64,000 nucleotides of DNA from Saccharum officinarum. Taxonomy: Eukaryota; Streptophyta; Magnoliopsida; Poales; Poaceae. Shown here piece by piece: positions 49,733 to 60,588 of the stretch. Both the position numbers and the translations under genes were made by a program. The DNA lies in the NCBI GenBank assembly GCA_020631735.1, contig CM036199.1, positions 16,150,834 through 16,214,833 of the forward strand. Reading direction: 5' to 3'. The number at the start of each line of letters is the position of its first letter. The stretch's first letter is position 1. The notes under the pieces were generated by a model that saw only the letters and a list, made by a program, of their open reading frames with translations, did no database searches and was not told the DNA's origin.

Positions 49733-50511
49733 ATGGTTTAGCGTGATTACTGTTCCTAAGTGTATTTAAAACCAAATTTTATTTAAAAAGTGTGATTTTA
49801 AAACTAAATGTGTGCCAGTGGTCATATCCTGTATGCCCAGTTAAGGACTCTAGGTGGCTACTTAAGTACTAACTTGGGGTTCTTGCACCATATTTCTCTT
49901 TCGTTGCTCATACGGCGTGATATTGTATGAGTGCCACTTAATTGAGTGGTAATGTATGGACCAGTTACCTCTACGCTTTGGTAAGTGTGAGCTGTGAGAG
50001 CATGATCGGATACACCGTCGATCTAGGGAGAGTGTTTTATATGATACTAGAATAATTACATGTTGTACACATGTTTTTATGAAAGTATCGCATGTGTGGG
50101 TGTTCCGTCCGTTGAGGCGATGCCGTCAATAGGACGATGTGTGTGGGTAGTTACTACCATTGTACACGCATCTGGGGATTCGTGTAGAGCACGTAGGTAG
50201 ATTTACTGCTTTCATGCATTCATGGGGAATGGGCTGAAATGAATTTTCTGCAGGTACATAACAGCGTTTATCGTGTAGATCGAATTAGTTACGTATATGA
50301 GAGATCGTTTGTATGCCACCGAATTCATCGTTAGATGTCTTTATTTTCTAAGTTTGTGAGAACGTAAGACTCGCGCATGCATCATACTGCCTGAGCATTT
50401 CATTCATAACCTGCATTCCTCCCCTTATAAAAGGATTATCCTAGTTTGATAAAAGTGACATCAACTTAAAATATGTTCTCACCGGGTAATTTAAAACTTG
50501 TGCTACAGATG
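49733..50511 (+). other. Element C untranslated leader with splice-like signals
   Basis: Homologous to the leaders of B and, in part, A. GGTAAGTGTGAG at 49980-49991 fits a 5' splice site; GTGCTACAG directly before the ORF0 ATG fits a 3' splice site, which would define an intron of about 531 nt (49981-50511). The block near 49807-49890 (CAGTGGTCAT ... CTTGGGGTTCTTGCACC) is the best conserved part across the three elements. Confidence 0.5.
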
Positions 50512-51483
50512 GCCCGCACGAAGAAGACTGCCCGTAAGTCCACTGGTGGAAGAGCACCACGTCACCAGATGGCCCCGCGGGAGCGCCGCAGCACGGACAC
50601 TTTTCTAAGTGAGTTTGGCATGCCCATCTTGCTTTGGAGAGTGCTCCATGATGTGGGGTACCCAGAGGGTCAAGAGCCGGTGTACTCTTGCAATGAGAGC
50701 CAGCTAGTTGAGGATGGACTTGCAATAGTGGAGATCACCGTCCCTGCCCTTGGTGATGCGCCAGAATGGGCTGGTTGGCATTTGGAGTTTGAAGGGCGCA
50801 CTCCAGTTGAGGGTGCAGAGGGTGCAGCCTTTCACGTCATCCGAGACATAATGAGCAGGTTTCCTAATGAGTTGGCAGCAGCCTTGGCCGGTACCTTCCC
50901 GAGAGATGATCCTCGCGATGCCATTTGGGTGCAGCCACAAGGTAGTGCCTTGGTCAGAGGCCCAAGTGAAGGATAGGCTAGCGACAACCACACGATGAGT
51001 GCCATGTATGCAGCCATCAGAGCATACCAAGGTCTGGAGAATACCTATTGGACCTTGACTGGCCTACGTGGTGATGATCGGCTTGAAGCAAGGAAGCAGA
51101 AGAAGAAGCAAGCACGTGCTATAGCTAGCTTGCAGGAGCAGTTGGCCGACATGAGCTTGCAGCGAGATCGGGCTCTCGAGAGAGGTGAGAGTGCTATGCA
51201 GCGGGTGCAGACATTGACTCAGGCCAACAGAAATGCAGATCGCATGATGGGACAGCTAGTGCAGGAAAGGAATGAAGCCTGGAACGAGAGGGACCTTCTC
51301 AGGCAAAGGGTCGAGGAGCTAGAAGGGTATAACGCCAACTTGCATGAAGAGTTCCATGCCCTCTACAACGGGATAGGCCCGTACGCTCCTCCGGACGCCG
51401 CCCAGATGGACGTCGACGACGACGCCGCTACTGATGGTAGCAATGGTGACGCCTCCGACCTCGACGACGGCCCCGAGGAGTAG
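50512..51483 (+). pseudogene. Element C ORF0: histone H3 tail-like N-terminus, coiled coil, acidic tail
   Basis: 323 codons with one internal TAG (50974-50976, codon 155; B has CAG there). After the initiator Met it reads ARTKKTARKSTGGRAPRHQ, 16 of the first 20 positions identical to histone H3, with R2, K4, R8, K9 and S10 kept and the first Ala placed to be exposed by Met removal. Residues about 30-150 (FLSEFGMPILLWRVLHDVGY onward) form a domain I do not recognise. Residues about 185-285 are a coiled coil opened by a basic patch RKQKKKQ, a possible nuclear signal. The C-terminus is Asp-rich (MDVDDDAATDG). It stands between leader and gag, like the orf0 reported for RIRE3/RIRE8-type elements as I recall. 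An H3 decoy or bait is inference; chance or capture of a histone 5' end are alternatives. Confidence 0.85.
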
Positions 51484-51835
51484 GCTAGTTGCCTTTGCGT
51501 TAGTGATAGGCTTTATCGCGATGGCCTTCTTTTGGTTCCCATGTATCGTGTTGTATCCTATTCGATCTTGAGACTGGCGATCTTTTGGATCTTGGTTGTG
51601 TATGTGATGCTTGAACGCATGAAAGTCCAGTGTATGTATGCTGGCAACGTGGTTGTATGGAACACGATGTTGCATTTGAAGTAACTTAATTAGTGATGTT
51701 GTTTTAATTGGAATGTGATTATTGTGCCTCTGTTTTATTGCATGACTTGTTCTCTCCAATAAATTCAGTATGGCATGATTGTTCATTCGGATACAATTAC
51801 TACCACTTCGCTCAATTATTACTTGTTGCTGAAAT
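51484..51835 (+). other. Element C spacer between ORF0 and gag
   Basis: About 350 bp, non-coding, ending TATGCAA before the second gag ATG where B has TATGCAG. Confidence 0.55.
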
Positions 51836-53686
51836 ATGCAAATGGCAAACACTCGCCGTGCCACGTATGAGGCCGCTGAAACTGGTGGCAACGGTGCAGG
51901 GGCTGGTGGGGGTGGCGCAAGCAACGTCAATCACCAGGAGCCACAGCTAGAGCCACATTTGCCCCCTCCTCCACCGCTCACAGCAGAAGTGTTCTTCGCA
52001 CAGTTTCTTGGAAGCCAGCGCAACGCCGAGCAGTCACAAAGGAATATGGAAGATTTTCTACGTACCATTGCTGAAAATGTTCAGAGAGGAAATAATCAAG
52101 GTGGTGGCCATGGAGTGAACCAGTACAACAATTTCAAGGATTTCATGGACACCAGGCCGCCAGTTTTTAAGGAAGCAGCCGAGCCACTCGACGCTGAAGA
52201 ATGGATCAACACTATGGAAGATAAGTTTCGTGTGCTGAGACTGACAGAAGTCCTGAAGACAGAATATGATGCACATCAGTTACAGGGACCGGCAGGAATG
52301 TGGTGGAAGCATCACCGCACCACCTTTCCTCCCAATGCCCAGATTACTTGGAGAGATTTCACTGAAGCTTTTAAGGGAGTTTATATTCCACCAGGGTTGG
52401 TTGAAATGAAGCTTGGAGAGTTCTTAGCCTTGAATCAGGGTACCAAGACTGTGACACAGTATCTGCATGCCTTTAACAACTTGTGTCGCTATGCTCCCGA
52501 CATGGTCGACACAGATGCAAAAAGGATTGCTAGTTTCAAGAGAGGGTTAAGTCCAAAGATGATGAAGCATGTGGGTACCAATACCCGCGCCAGGTTCAAT
52601 GACTTTATCAGTGATTGTTTGAAGCAAGAAAAGAACAATAACGCCTACACCGCATCCAAGAATCGCAAGAGGGTGTTTGAGTCAGGACCATCACAGTCCA
52701 GAGTTGTCACTGCAAATCGTATTTCTTATCGTCCATCCGCACCTGGTGCAAGGTTCAGGCCTCCACAGCATAAAACTCAGAACTACAAGGGACCACAGAA
52801 GCCGTACAAGATGGCCGTGCCGCCAGCAAAGACCACCGCAGCTGCAGAACAGAGCAACTCCAAGGGAGCAATAGGATCTACTGGTACAGTGAAGGGGCCC
52901 TGCTACAATTGTGGTCAGCCAGGCCACTTTTCAAAGTTCTGCCCTTATCCGCCTAGAAAGAAGCAACAGACTTACACTGCCCGTGTACACCATACCACCG
53001 TTGATGAGATTCCTGAAGGAGAACCTGTAACTGCCGGTAAGTTTCTTGTTAACCATCACCCTGCAGTTGTTCTATTTGATTCTAGATCTTCGCATTCTTT
53101 TATGAGTCAAGCATTTGCACGGAAGCATGAACAACTATGCACAGAATTGAGTTATGGTTATCGCATAAGTTCAGCAGGGGCTGATGTGCTAACCAATAAG
53201 ATGGTTAGAGGGGCAACCCTTGAGTTAGATAGTCGGAAGTTTCGAGTAAACCTGATAGTTATGCCGGGACTAGTTTTGGATGTAATAATAGGGATGAACT
53301 GGATGAAAGACTGGGGAGCAGTCATAGATACAAGCAGTCGATTGCTTACCCTTAAGGATCCGCAGGCAGAGGGTACTTTTTAGGTACCATTGCCCAAAAG
53401 AACAGACCTTGTGAGTGTGACCTGTGCCATGGAAGTTGTTCCTATCCGCCAGATCCCGGTAGTGTGTGAGTTTCCGGATGTGTTTCCAGAAGAGTTACCT
53501 GGCCTTCCTCCAGATAGAGATGTTGAGTTTAGAATCGAGTTGATCCCCGGCACAGCTCCTATTTCGAGGAGACCCTATCGGATGCCTCTGGATGAGTTAG
53601 CTGAGCTGAAAAAGCAACTGGAAGAATTGCTAAAGAAGGGGTTTATCCGCCCAAGTCTGAATGGGGATGTCCTGCCTTGTTCGTCT
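51836..53686 (+). pseudogene. gag-pol: Element C gag-protease with start of reverse transcriptase, truncated
   Basis: Gag begins MQMANTRRATYEAAE. The retrotransposon gag domain (WINTMEDKFRVL to FISDCLKQEKN) covers about residues 120-270, and the CCHC knuckle CYNCGQPGHFSKFC begins near residue 356. The protease follows near residue 415, but its active-site motif reads DSRSSHSF where the family has D-(S/T)-G, so it is probably dead. TAG at 53381-53383 (codon 516) interrupts the frame, then the connection to RT continues ([40 protein letters not shown]). A one-base deletion near 53655 and the large deletion at 53687 end it. No integrase or RNase H remains. Nearest relatives appear to be Tekay/Del chromoviruses. 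Confidence 0.9.
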
Positions 53687-53790
53687 AGATTTCACGGACT
53701 ACCGGGTTATACGGGCTTAAGTTGGTTAAATTGTCCTTCCGTTGGATGGTTTTCCTACTTAATCTCGTATAATTAGGCGGTTCTGTTACA
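53687..53790 (+). repeat. Element C 3' LTR remnant, last 104 bp
   Basis: Matches 49615-49718 with about two differences and ends TTCTGTTACA before GTATG. The deletion junction shares AGAT between the lost pol side and the LTR, suggesting microhomology-mediated loss. Confidence 0.93.
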
Positions 53791-53795
53791 GTATG

Positions 53796-55911
53796 GGATG
53801 TGAAGGTGACCGCCATCATTGAGTCTTCGGGGTATGAGACCCTCAATGTGGATGAGCTTTTCAGCAAGCTCAAGTCCACCGAGATCGACTACCAGACCCA
53901 AGCCAAGCTGAAGAATCCCTCTGCACCGACTATGGCCTTGGTCTCAGGTAATGGCTCAAGTTCTTTGGCTAACCCTTCACAGGTGTCTTTTGCCTTGTCT
54001 TCTTTGGTATCTGTCACAGAGGAGCAGATGGAGAGTCTTGGGGATGACGAGCTGGCATTGATCATCAGCCGATTCTCGCGGTTTCACAATAACTGCTTGA
54101 ATCGTCGACGTGGTGGTGGTCCGAAGGAAGTATGCTACGGCTGTGGAGATCCTGACCACTTCGTCGCCCACTGCCCCAAGAAGAACAAGCACTCCTTCAA
54201 CAAGTACGACTCCAGCAAGCGCAAGGACAAGCGCGAGTACACCTCCAAGCACAAGTCGAACGGAGGATTCAACAAGGAGGCACTGAAGAAGAAGTACTTC
54301 AAGAAGGCCAAGGCTCAAGAGCACGCCTTTCTCGCCTCCCTCAGCGACCTCGACTACGACACCGATGACGACCGGTCTTCTTCTCCCTCGAGCGACGATG
54401 AGTCCAAGAAGAGACGTGAGGACAAGTTGACCGGGATTTGCTTTGTCGCCAAGTCCATCCACAGAGGCTACTGCACCATGGCCATGGATAAAGGTGTGAA
54501 GCCCAACAAGGACGTGCTTCCCGGCGATGACGACTCTACCGAGGTAAAACCCTCCATCGATGCTCTTATTGCCGAGCTTGATATCATGACCGATACTTTG
54601 ATGAGTCAAGATAAGTTGCTGAAACGTGCTGCTCGTGAGAGGAGAGAGTTTAAGGACAAGCTAGAAGTTGTGGAGAAAGAGCTTGAGGAAGCTAAGAAGC
54701 TTGTTGTTCATGTGTCTGACAAGGTTGAGTGCGATGAATGTGCTGTTCATATGACTAACTTTTCTGAGTTACAATCTAAGTATGCTGCCTTGTTAGATGA
54801 GAACGATGAGCTGAAGGCTAGGTCTAGCTTGTTGGGTGCGTGCAAGTCTTGTTCAGGCTTGCAATCTGAGCTGGCATAGAAGATTGCCAAGATCCTTGCT
54901 CTTGAGAAGGCCAGTTCAGATAGCACGGTTGTTGAGTGTGCACGTTGTGAGAGCTTGGTGTTAGAGCTTGAGTCTTGCAGGCATGAGAAGATGAGATCCG
55001 AGGAAGACAACACATACCTTCGGTCCATCTTGAATTGGGTGTCTTGTAGTGAACCGCAGTTGGGCATGATGATGAGCCAGTTCAGACGGGGAACTGAGAC
55101 ATCGGGAGTAGGCTTTGCTCTAGGTGGGAAGGGTGAAAATGTCTATGGCAAAGTTGGTGAGTTCAGTGGTTTGAGCCCAAGTGAGAAACCTTCCACTACT
55201 CCCAAATTAATCAAGATTAATCCACCTAAGCCTACCGAACCCACTGTGAAAGATGGAGTGTTTGAAGAACCTCCAAGAGCTCCACCCCAGAAACAAGTTT
55301 GGGTTCCAAAACCGAACCATCTCAGAAACCCACTTGACACTCTACCAAACATCTCTGAGGATCCCCTTCCTAAAGCCAAAAAGCTACCAAGAGTGAACCA
55401 TACCCACAAGAGAGTGAGCCAACAACCACCTAAGAGAGAGGTGAGGTATCACTGTGACTATTGCCATAGGGATGGTCACCTTGTTGAGTTTTGCTTCAGG
55501 AGGAAGAGAGATGAGCGGCGGGAGTATGAGTTGAACAACCGGAACATGTACCGTCCGCCCCATGGCGTACATGTGCCTCCTGTTCAGAGGCGCAATGCTA
55601 GGCCAAGAGGTGCAATGCCTCAAGGTGCTAGGCCTCAGGTTGCTAGACCACGCGGTGGTCATGGTGGTCATGCCCGGCGTGGTCCAGATCATGATCAATA
55701 TGATTTTGGACCTCGTGACAGTGGCTTTCAGTCCTACAGCTCTAGCGGACCACGTTTTCTCCCACGTGGTGCCCGCTTTCCTCAAATGGGACATGACTTG
55801 TTTGGTGTTTTTCCTAACACTTTTCCAGGGCAAATGAGCCAACACTGGTATCCTTCACAGTTTACTAACCCCAGTGTTGTGCCATTTACTCATCCTATGT
55901 CTTTCTATTGA
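53796..55911 (+). pseudogene. gag: Element D gag, C-terminal part
   Basis: Continues the frame of 45330-45853 exactly once element C and one GTATG are ignored. A first zinc knuckle CYGCGDPDHFVAHC (54133-54174), a Lys-rich stretch, a long coiled coil (about 54590-55010), a Pro-rich linker and a second knuckle [14 protein letters not shown] (55453-55494), then an Arg/Gly-rich tail. TAG at 54877-54879 breaks it, most simply from CAG. The stop at 55909-55911 overlaps the ATG of the pol frame (TGATG), so pol is in the -1 frame. Confidence 0.9.
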
Positions 55912-58900
55912 TGCAGGACGGAGGTCTGGAGAACACATGGCTCATTGATTCCGGATGCTCGCGCCACATGACCGGAAGTTCCAAATGGTTCTCCAGCCTC
56001 GACCCCGTGCAATGTAAGGAGTACATCACATTCGGGGATAATAGCAAAGGTAAAGTGCTTTCTCGTGGGACCATTCGGGTCAATGAGAGTTTTGTCTTGA
56101 AGGATGTTGCTTTGGTTTCAAACTTGCATTTCAACTTGCTTTCTGTTTCACAACTCCTTCAAGATGGCTTTGAAGTGCGCTTTAAGACCGGCTTGTCTCG
56201 AGTTCTCGACTCTCAGGGAAATCTTGTTTGTCAGATTGTTCCGTTTGGCCGTGTCTTTCGAGCTGATTTTTCTCACTCTTTTGGCTCTTCTCGATGTCTG
56301 GTGGCTGGATCCTCCTCTGAGCTTTGGAAGTGGCATAGGAGACTTGGTCACTTGAGCTTTGACTTACTAGCTAGGTTGACCTCACTTGATCTAATCCAAG
56401 GATTGCCCAAGTTGAAATTTGAGAAGGATTTAGTGTGTCACCCTTGTCGTCACGGGAAGATGGTTGCCGCTTCTCACCCACCTGTGAATCAAGTCATGAC
56501 CAAGAAATCCGGCGAGCTACTTCACATGGACACAGTTGGTCCAGATCGGGTTCGGTCAGAGGGTGGGAAGTGGTACGTTCTAGTGATCGTGGATGATTTT
56601 TCTCGCTACTCTTGGGTGTTTTTCATGGAGGGTAAGGATGAGGCTTTTTCACTTGCTCGAGATTTGATTCTTCGGTTGCAAAATGAGTTCCCTAAGAATG
56701 CCATGAGAGCGATTCGCAGTGACAATGGCACAGAATTCAAGAATACTCACTTTGAAACCTTTTGTGCTTCTTTGGGCCTTGAGCATCAGTTTTCCTCTCC
56801 CTATGTCCCTCAGCAAAACGGTGTTGTTGAGCGCAAGAATCGAACCCTTGTTGAGATGGCTAGGACGATGCTCGATGAGCATAGGACTCCTAGGAGATAT
56901 TGGGCCGAAGCGATCAACACCGCGTGTCATGTTTCCAATCGCATATTTCTTCGAGCGTTCATGAAGAAAACTTCTTATGAGCTGTGATTCGGTCGACTAC
57001 CCAAGGTGAGCCACTTTCGAGTGTTTGGATGCAGGTGCTTCATTCTGAAACAAGGTAATTTAGACAAATTTGAGTCTCGATCGTCGGATGGTGTCTTTCT
57101 TGGTTATGCTTCACATTCTCATGCATATCGAGTACTTAACCTTGAAACTAATCGAGTCGTAGAGACTTGTGAAGTCACTTTCGACGAGACCATGCCTTCT
57201 TCTGTTCCTGTCTTTGAAAGTGCAGGTGATCAGAAGATTGGTGAGAGCATCTTCGTTGAGGAGAATGAAGAAGATGCTGATTGGGGAGATGCAGAGCCGA
57301 TCTCTTCGGCTGCTCCAGTCGAGTCTACGATGACTACATCGGCTCACGGACTAGAGCCATCTTCTTCCACTACATGGGGTCCACACGAGCCGCTTCCTCA
57401 GCCTACTCCAGCTGCACCTGAGGAGGCCCCGATAGCTGTTGAGGGGGAGGCGACATCTTCGAGGGAAGCTCCTCGGCACATCCAGCGTCGCCACCCGCCT
57501 CAAACCATGATCGACGACATCAGTCAGCGTGTTACACGCTCAAGGTCATATGAAATCTCACATTTCGCTCATTCTGCTTTTGTCGCTAATTTCGAGCCAC
57601 AAAATGTTGGACACGCACTTTCTGATCCCGATTGGGTCAATGCTATGCACGAGGAGTTACAGAACTTTGAGAGAAATGAAGTCTGGGTCTTAGTTCCACC
57701 TCCACCTGAGTGTCACCCTATAGGTACAAAATGGATTTTCAAGAATAAGCAAAGTGAGGATGGAGTGGTGGTGAGAAACAAGGCTAGGCTAGTGGCTCAA
57801 GGGTTTTGTCAAAAAGAGGAAGTAGACTTTGAAGAAACCTTTGCTCATGTGGCTCGTATCGAGGCTATAAGGATGCTCTTAGCTTATGCAGCTTCGAAAG
57901 GGTTCAAGCTGTATCAAATGGATGTAAAGAGCGCCTTTTTGAATGGGTACATAGAGGAAGAGGTGTATGTGAGACAACCCCCTGGCTTTGAAAATCCCAA
58001 GCATTCTAACCATGTCTACAAACTCTACAAAGCCTTGTATGGGTTGAAACAAGCCCCGAGAGCCTGGTATGAGCGTTTGAAAGCCTTCTTGCTTGCTAAG
58101 GGTTTTAAGATGGGTTCCGTAGATAAAACTTTGTTTCTCCTCAAGCAAGGCACTGACACACTTTTGGTTCAGATTTACGTGGATGATATTATTTTTGGTG
58201 GTTCCTCTCACGTCCTTGTTGCAAAGTTTTCTAAGACTATGAGCAAGGAATTTGAGATGAGCATGATGGGCGAGTTGACTTTCTTTCTTGGGTTACAAAT
58301 CAAGCAAACTCGTGAAGGAACATTTGTGCACCAAGGCAAGTACACCAAGGATCTTCTGAGGAAGTTTGATATGGGCGAGGCCAAGCCTCTTTCGACGCCC
58401 ATGTCGACTATGACGGCCCTGGACGAGGACAAGGAAGGAGAAGCTGTAGACCAGAAGGAGTACCGAAGCATGATCGGATCGTTGCTGTACCTAACGGCAA
58501 TGAGACCGGACATCCAGTTCACGGTTTGCTTGTGCGCGCGCTTTCAGTCTTCACCGCGCACATCGCATCGTCAAGCCGTCAAGCGGATCATGAGGTACCT
58601 TCGTTTCACACCCGAATTTGGTCTTTGGTTTTTGGCTTCCTCCTCTCTTTCTCTTTGCGGTTACTCTGATGCGGATTATGCTGGCTGTCGTACTGAGAGG
58701 AAGTCCACTTCTAGGACTTGTCAGTTTCTTGGGTCTTCTCTTGTGTCTTGGTCTTCTCGCAAGCAGTCCTCTATAGCCCAATCCACCACAGAAGCTGAGT
58801 ATGTTGTTGCTGCTGCTTGCTGTTCCCAGTTGCTTTGGATGGTTGCTACTTTGCAAGACTATGGCTTAGAGTTTAGGCGAGTGCCTTTATTCTGTGATAG

Positions 58901-59120
58901 CACCAGTGCCATTTGTGTAGCCAAAAACCCTGTTCTTCACTCTAAAACCAAGCACATAGAGGTTCGTTTTCACTTCTTGCGAGACCACTATGAGAAAGGG
59001 GACATTGACCTTATTCATGTTGACACCCACAACCAGCTCGCAGATATCTTCACTAAACCCCTTGACCAAACCCAGTTTGCTCGCTTGCGAGGAGAGCTTG
59101 GGGTTTGTTATCCTTTTTAG
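55911..59120 (+). pseudogene. pol: Element D pol: protease, integrase, reverse transcriptase, RNase H, one internal stop
   Basis: About 1069 codons. Protease has the active-site stretch WLIDSGCSRHMTG (from codon 8). Integrase: HHCC zinc site (WHRRLGHLSF ... CHPCRHGK), then D (LLHMDTVGP), D (IRSDNGTEFKN) and E (QQNGVVERKN). [20 protein letters not shown], and the catalytic YVDDIIFGG. RNase [21 protein letters not shown] and FCDSTSAI. The TGA at 56985-56987 (codon 359) is the only break I see and fits CGA decay. Otherwise well preserved, which agrees with the young LTRs. Not functional as it stands. Confidence 0.93.
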
Positions 59121-60577
59121 AAGAGGGAAGTTTGTGGTTCTTGTACATTAGTTTTTGGTTTTGTTTTTAGTTTAGTTTTTGTTTTCGCTTTTGTATCATT
59201 TTTGCATATCATATCATCATGTATCATATTGCATCTTGAGCTTCATCCTTATAGTAGTTAGATTGATACTATGCTCTTGTTGGGGATGTTATGGATACAT
59301 ATGATGTGCTTTGCTTAGGCTCACTTTGATCTCTTGATATGAGCTAAAAATGCCTTTTTCAATTGTGAACTTGAATAACACTTGATGAAACTTGAAACAT
59401 GTTCACCACTATTTGTGGCAACTAGCAGGTGTAGGTGTGTCGAGAACCCTTTTGCTTCATATATATGCTTAGTTGCTATGGCTCATACCTTGAGTTACAC
59501 ACTTGCTTGAGCAACTTAAATTTGTGCCAAAACTTAAAAAAAAGGTATGAAAAGATCAGGATGGGTCTTTGCTGTCCCATGTCAGAGTATCGAGACAGCT
59601 CCCTATTGCACTTAAGGGTGAACTTGAGCTCTGTAATGGATACCGAGATCACTATCTTAAGCTTCTGATTGCTTTTGGCATAGGCTTGACATGATCGATA
59701 AGTCAGGTTTTGATGGCATCGATAACCTCCCGCACACATTTGTTTGACAAACATTGGTGATAAGCTGCATAACTCCGATAAAATTCAATTGATTGAAAAT
59801 TTGATCAAATCACAAGTTTGTCTCATGACATGATGTGTGAACTTTGTTTGGGGTAGTTCACTTTGCATACATGTGTAGCACAAGGTTGATCTCCTGTCTA
59901 TATTTGCTATGTGCTCATTCGGTGGTGAACCCTCTTTTAAATTGCTCAAACTTGATCAAACTTGCTAAAATGCCATATTTCATCTTATTTGGTCATTTTG
60001 AGCATTTGCTAGCACTTGTATTTGTTGCTATATATACATGACAGCATCAGCTAGAGCATCTTTTCAATCTACTTGCTATAATTTTGAAGCTTCTGCATTT
60101 GTGCATTTATGCATTTATAGCATGTTTTGAGGGGGAGTTGCATTCCTTGGGCTCTAACTTGATAAGTGCATATGTCAACAAGGGGGAGAAGTTTCCACAC
60201 TCACCACACTCACAATATCACAAGATATGCATTCATTTGAGTGAGATTGCATTTGTTCAGGGGGAGTTGCATTTGAGTTGCTTTTGCTAGATGTGTTGAG
60301 CCTTTGCCTCTTATGGAGGGTCTAGCAGTTTTTCGGCTTTTCGAGCTTTGCTAGTGGTGTTGAGCCCGTTGCCTCTTCTTGAGGGCTAGCTTTGTTTTAC
60401 TTGGTTGCGTCGAGCCATTGCCCATGTCTTTGGGGACCAAGTTCTTGCTCATTTCAAATGACCTGTTTTAGCTTTTCTTTGGTTTTTGGTTATTTGGTTG
60501 AGCTCCTTGTTTTTCTATTCTTCTTCTTTTTCTTTTGCTCAAGTTGTTCGTGTATTGGTGTTGACAATGCACTCATC
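59121..60577 (+). other. Element D non-coding tail between pol and the polypurine tract
   Basis: About 1.46 kb without a supported gene; no env-like frame. Several GGGGGAG tracts (for example 60130-60136, 60181-60188, 60259-60265), a habit of SIRE/Opie-type elements. Confidence 0.7.
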
Positions 60578-60588
60578 AAGGGGGAGAT
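60578..60588 (+). other. Element D polypurine tract
   Basis: AAGGGGGAGAT directly before the 3' LTR start TGCGAACAC. Confidence 0.9.

Larger units (their letters stand above)
45854..53790 (+). mobile_element. Element C: Tekay-like Ty3/Gypsy retrotransposon with ORF0, nested in element D gag, 3' part deleted
   Basis: 5' LTR 45854-49718, primer-binding site, leader, ORF0 (50512-51483), gag-protease and start of RT (51836-53686), then only the last 104 bp of the 3' LTR (53687-53790). The 5-bp duplication GTATG (45849-45853 and 53791-53795) shows that both outer ends are original, so most of pol and of the 3' LTR was lost after insertion. Same family as B. In this Gypsy clade the missing pol would carry a chromodomain after integrase; that is family knowledge, not visible here. 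Confidence 0.9.

Noticed and set aside
59121..60577. Possible env-like gene downstream of pol in element D, as in some SIRE elements
   Set aside because: No frame over about 90 codons with signal or membrane segments; the region is non-coding.
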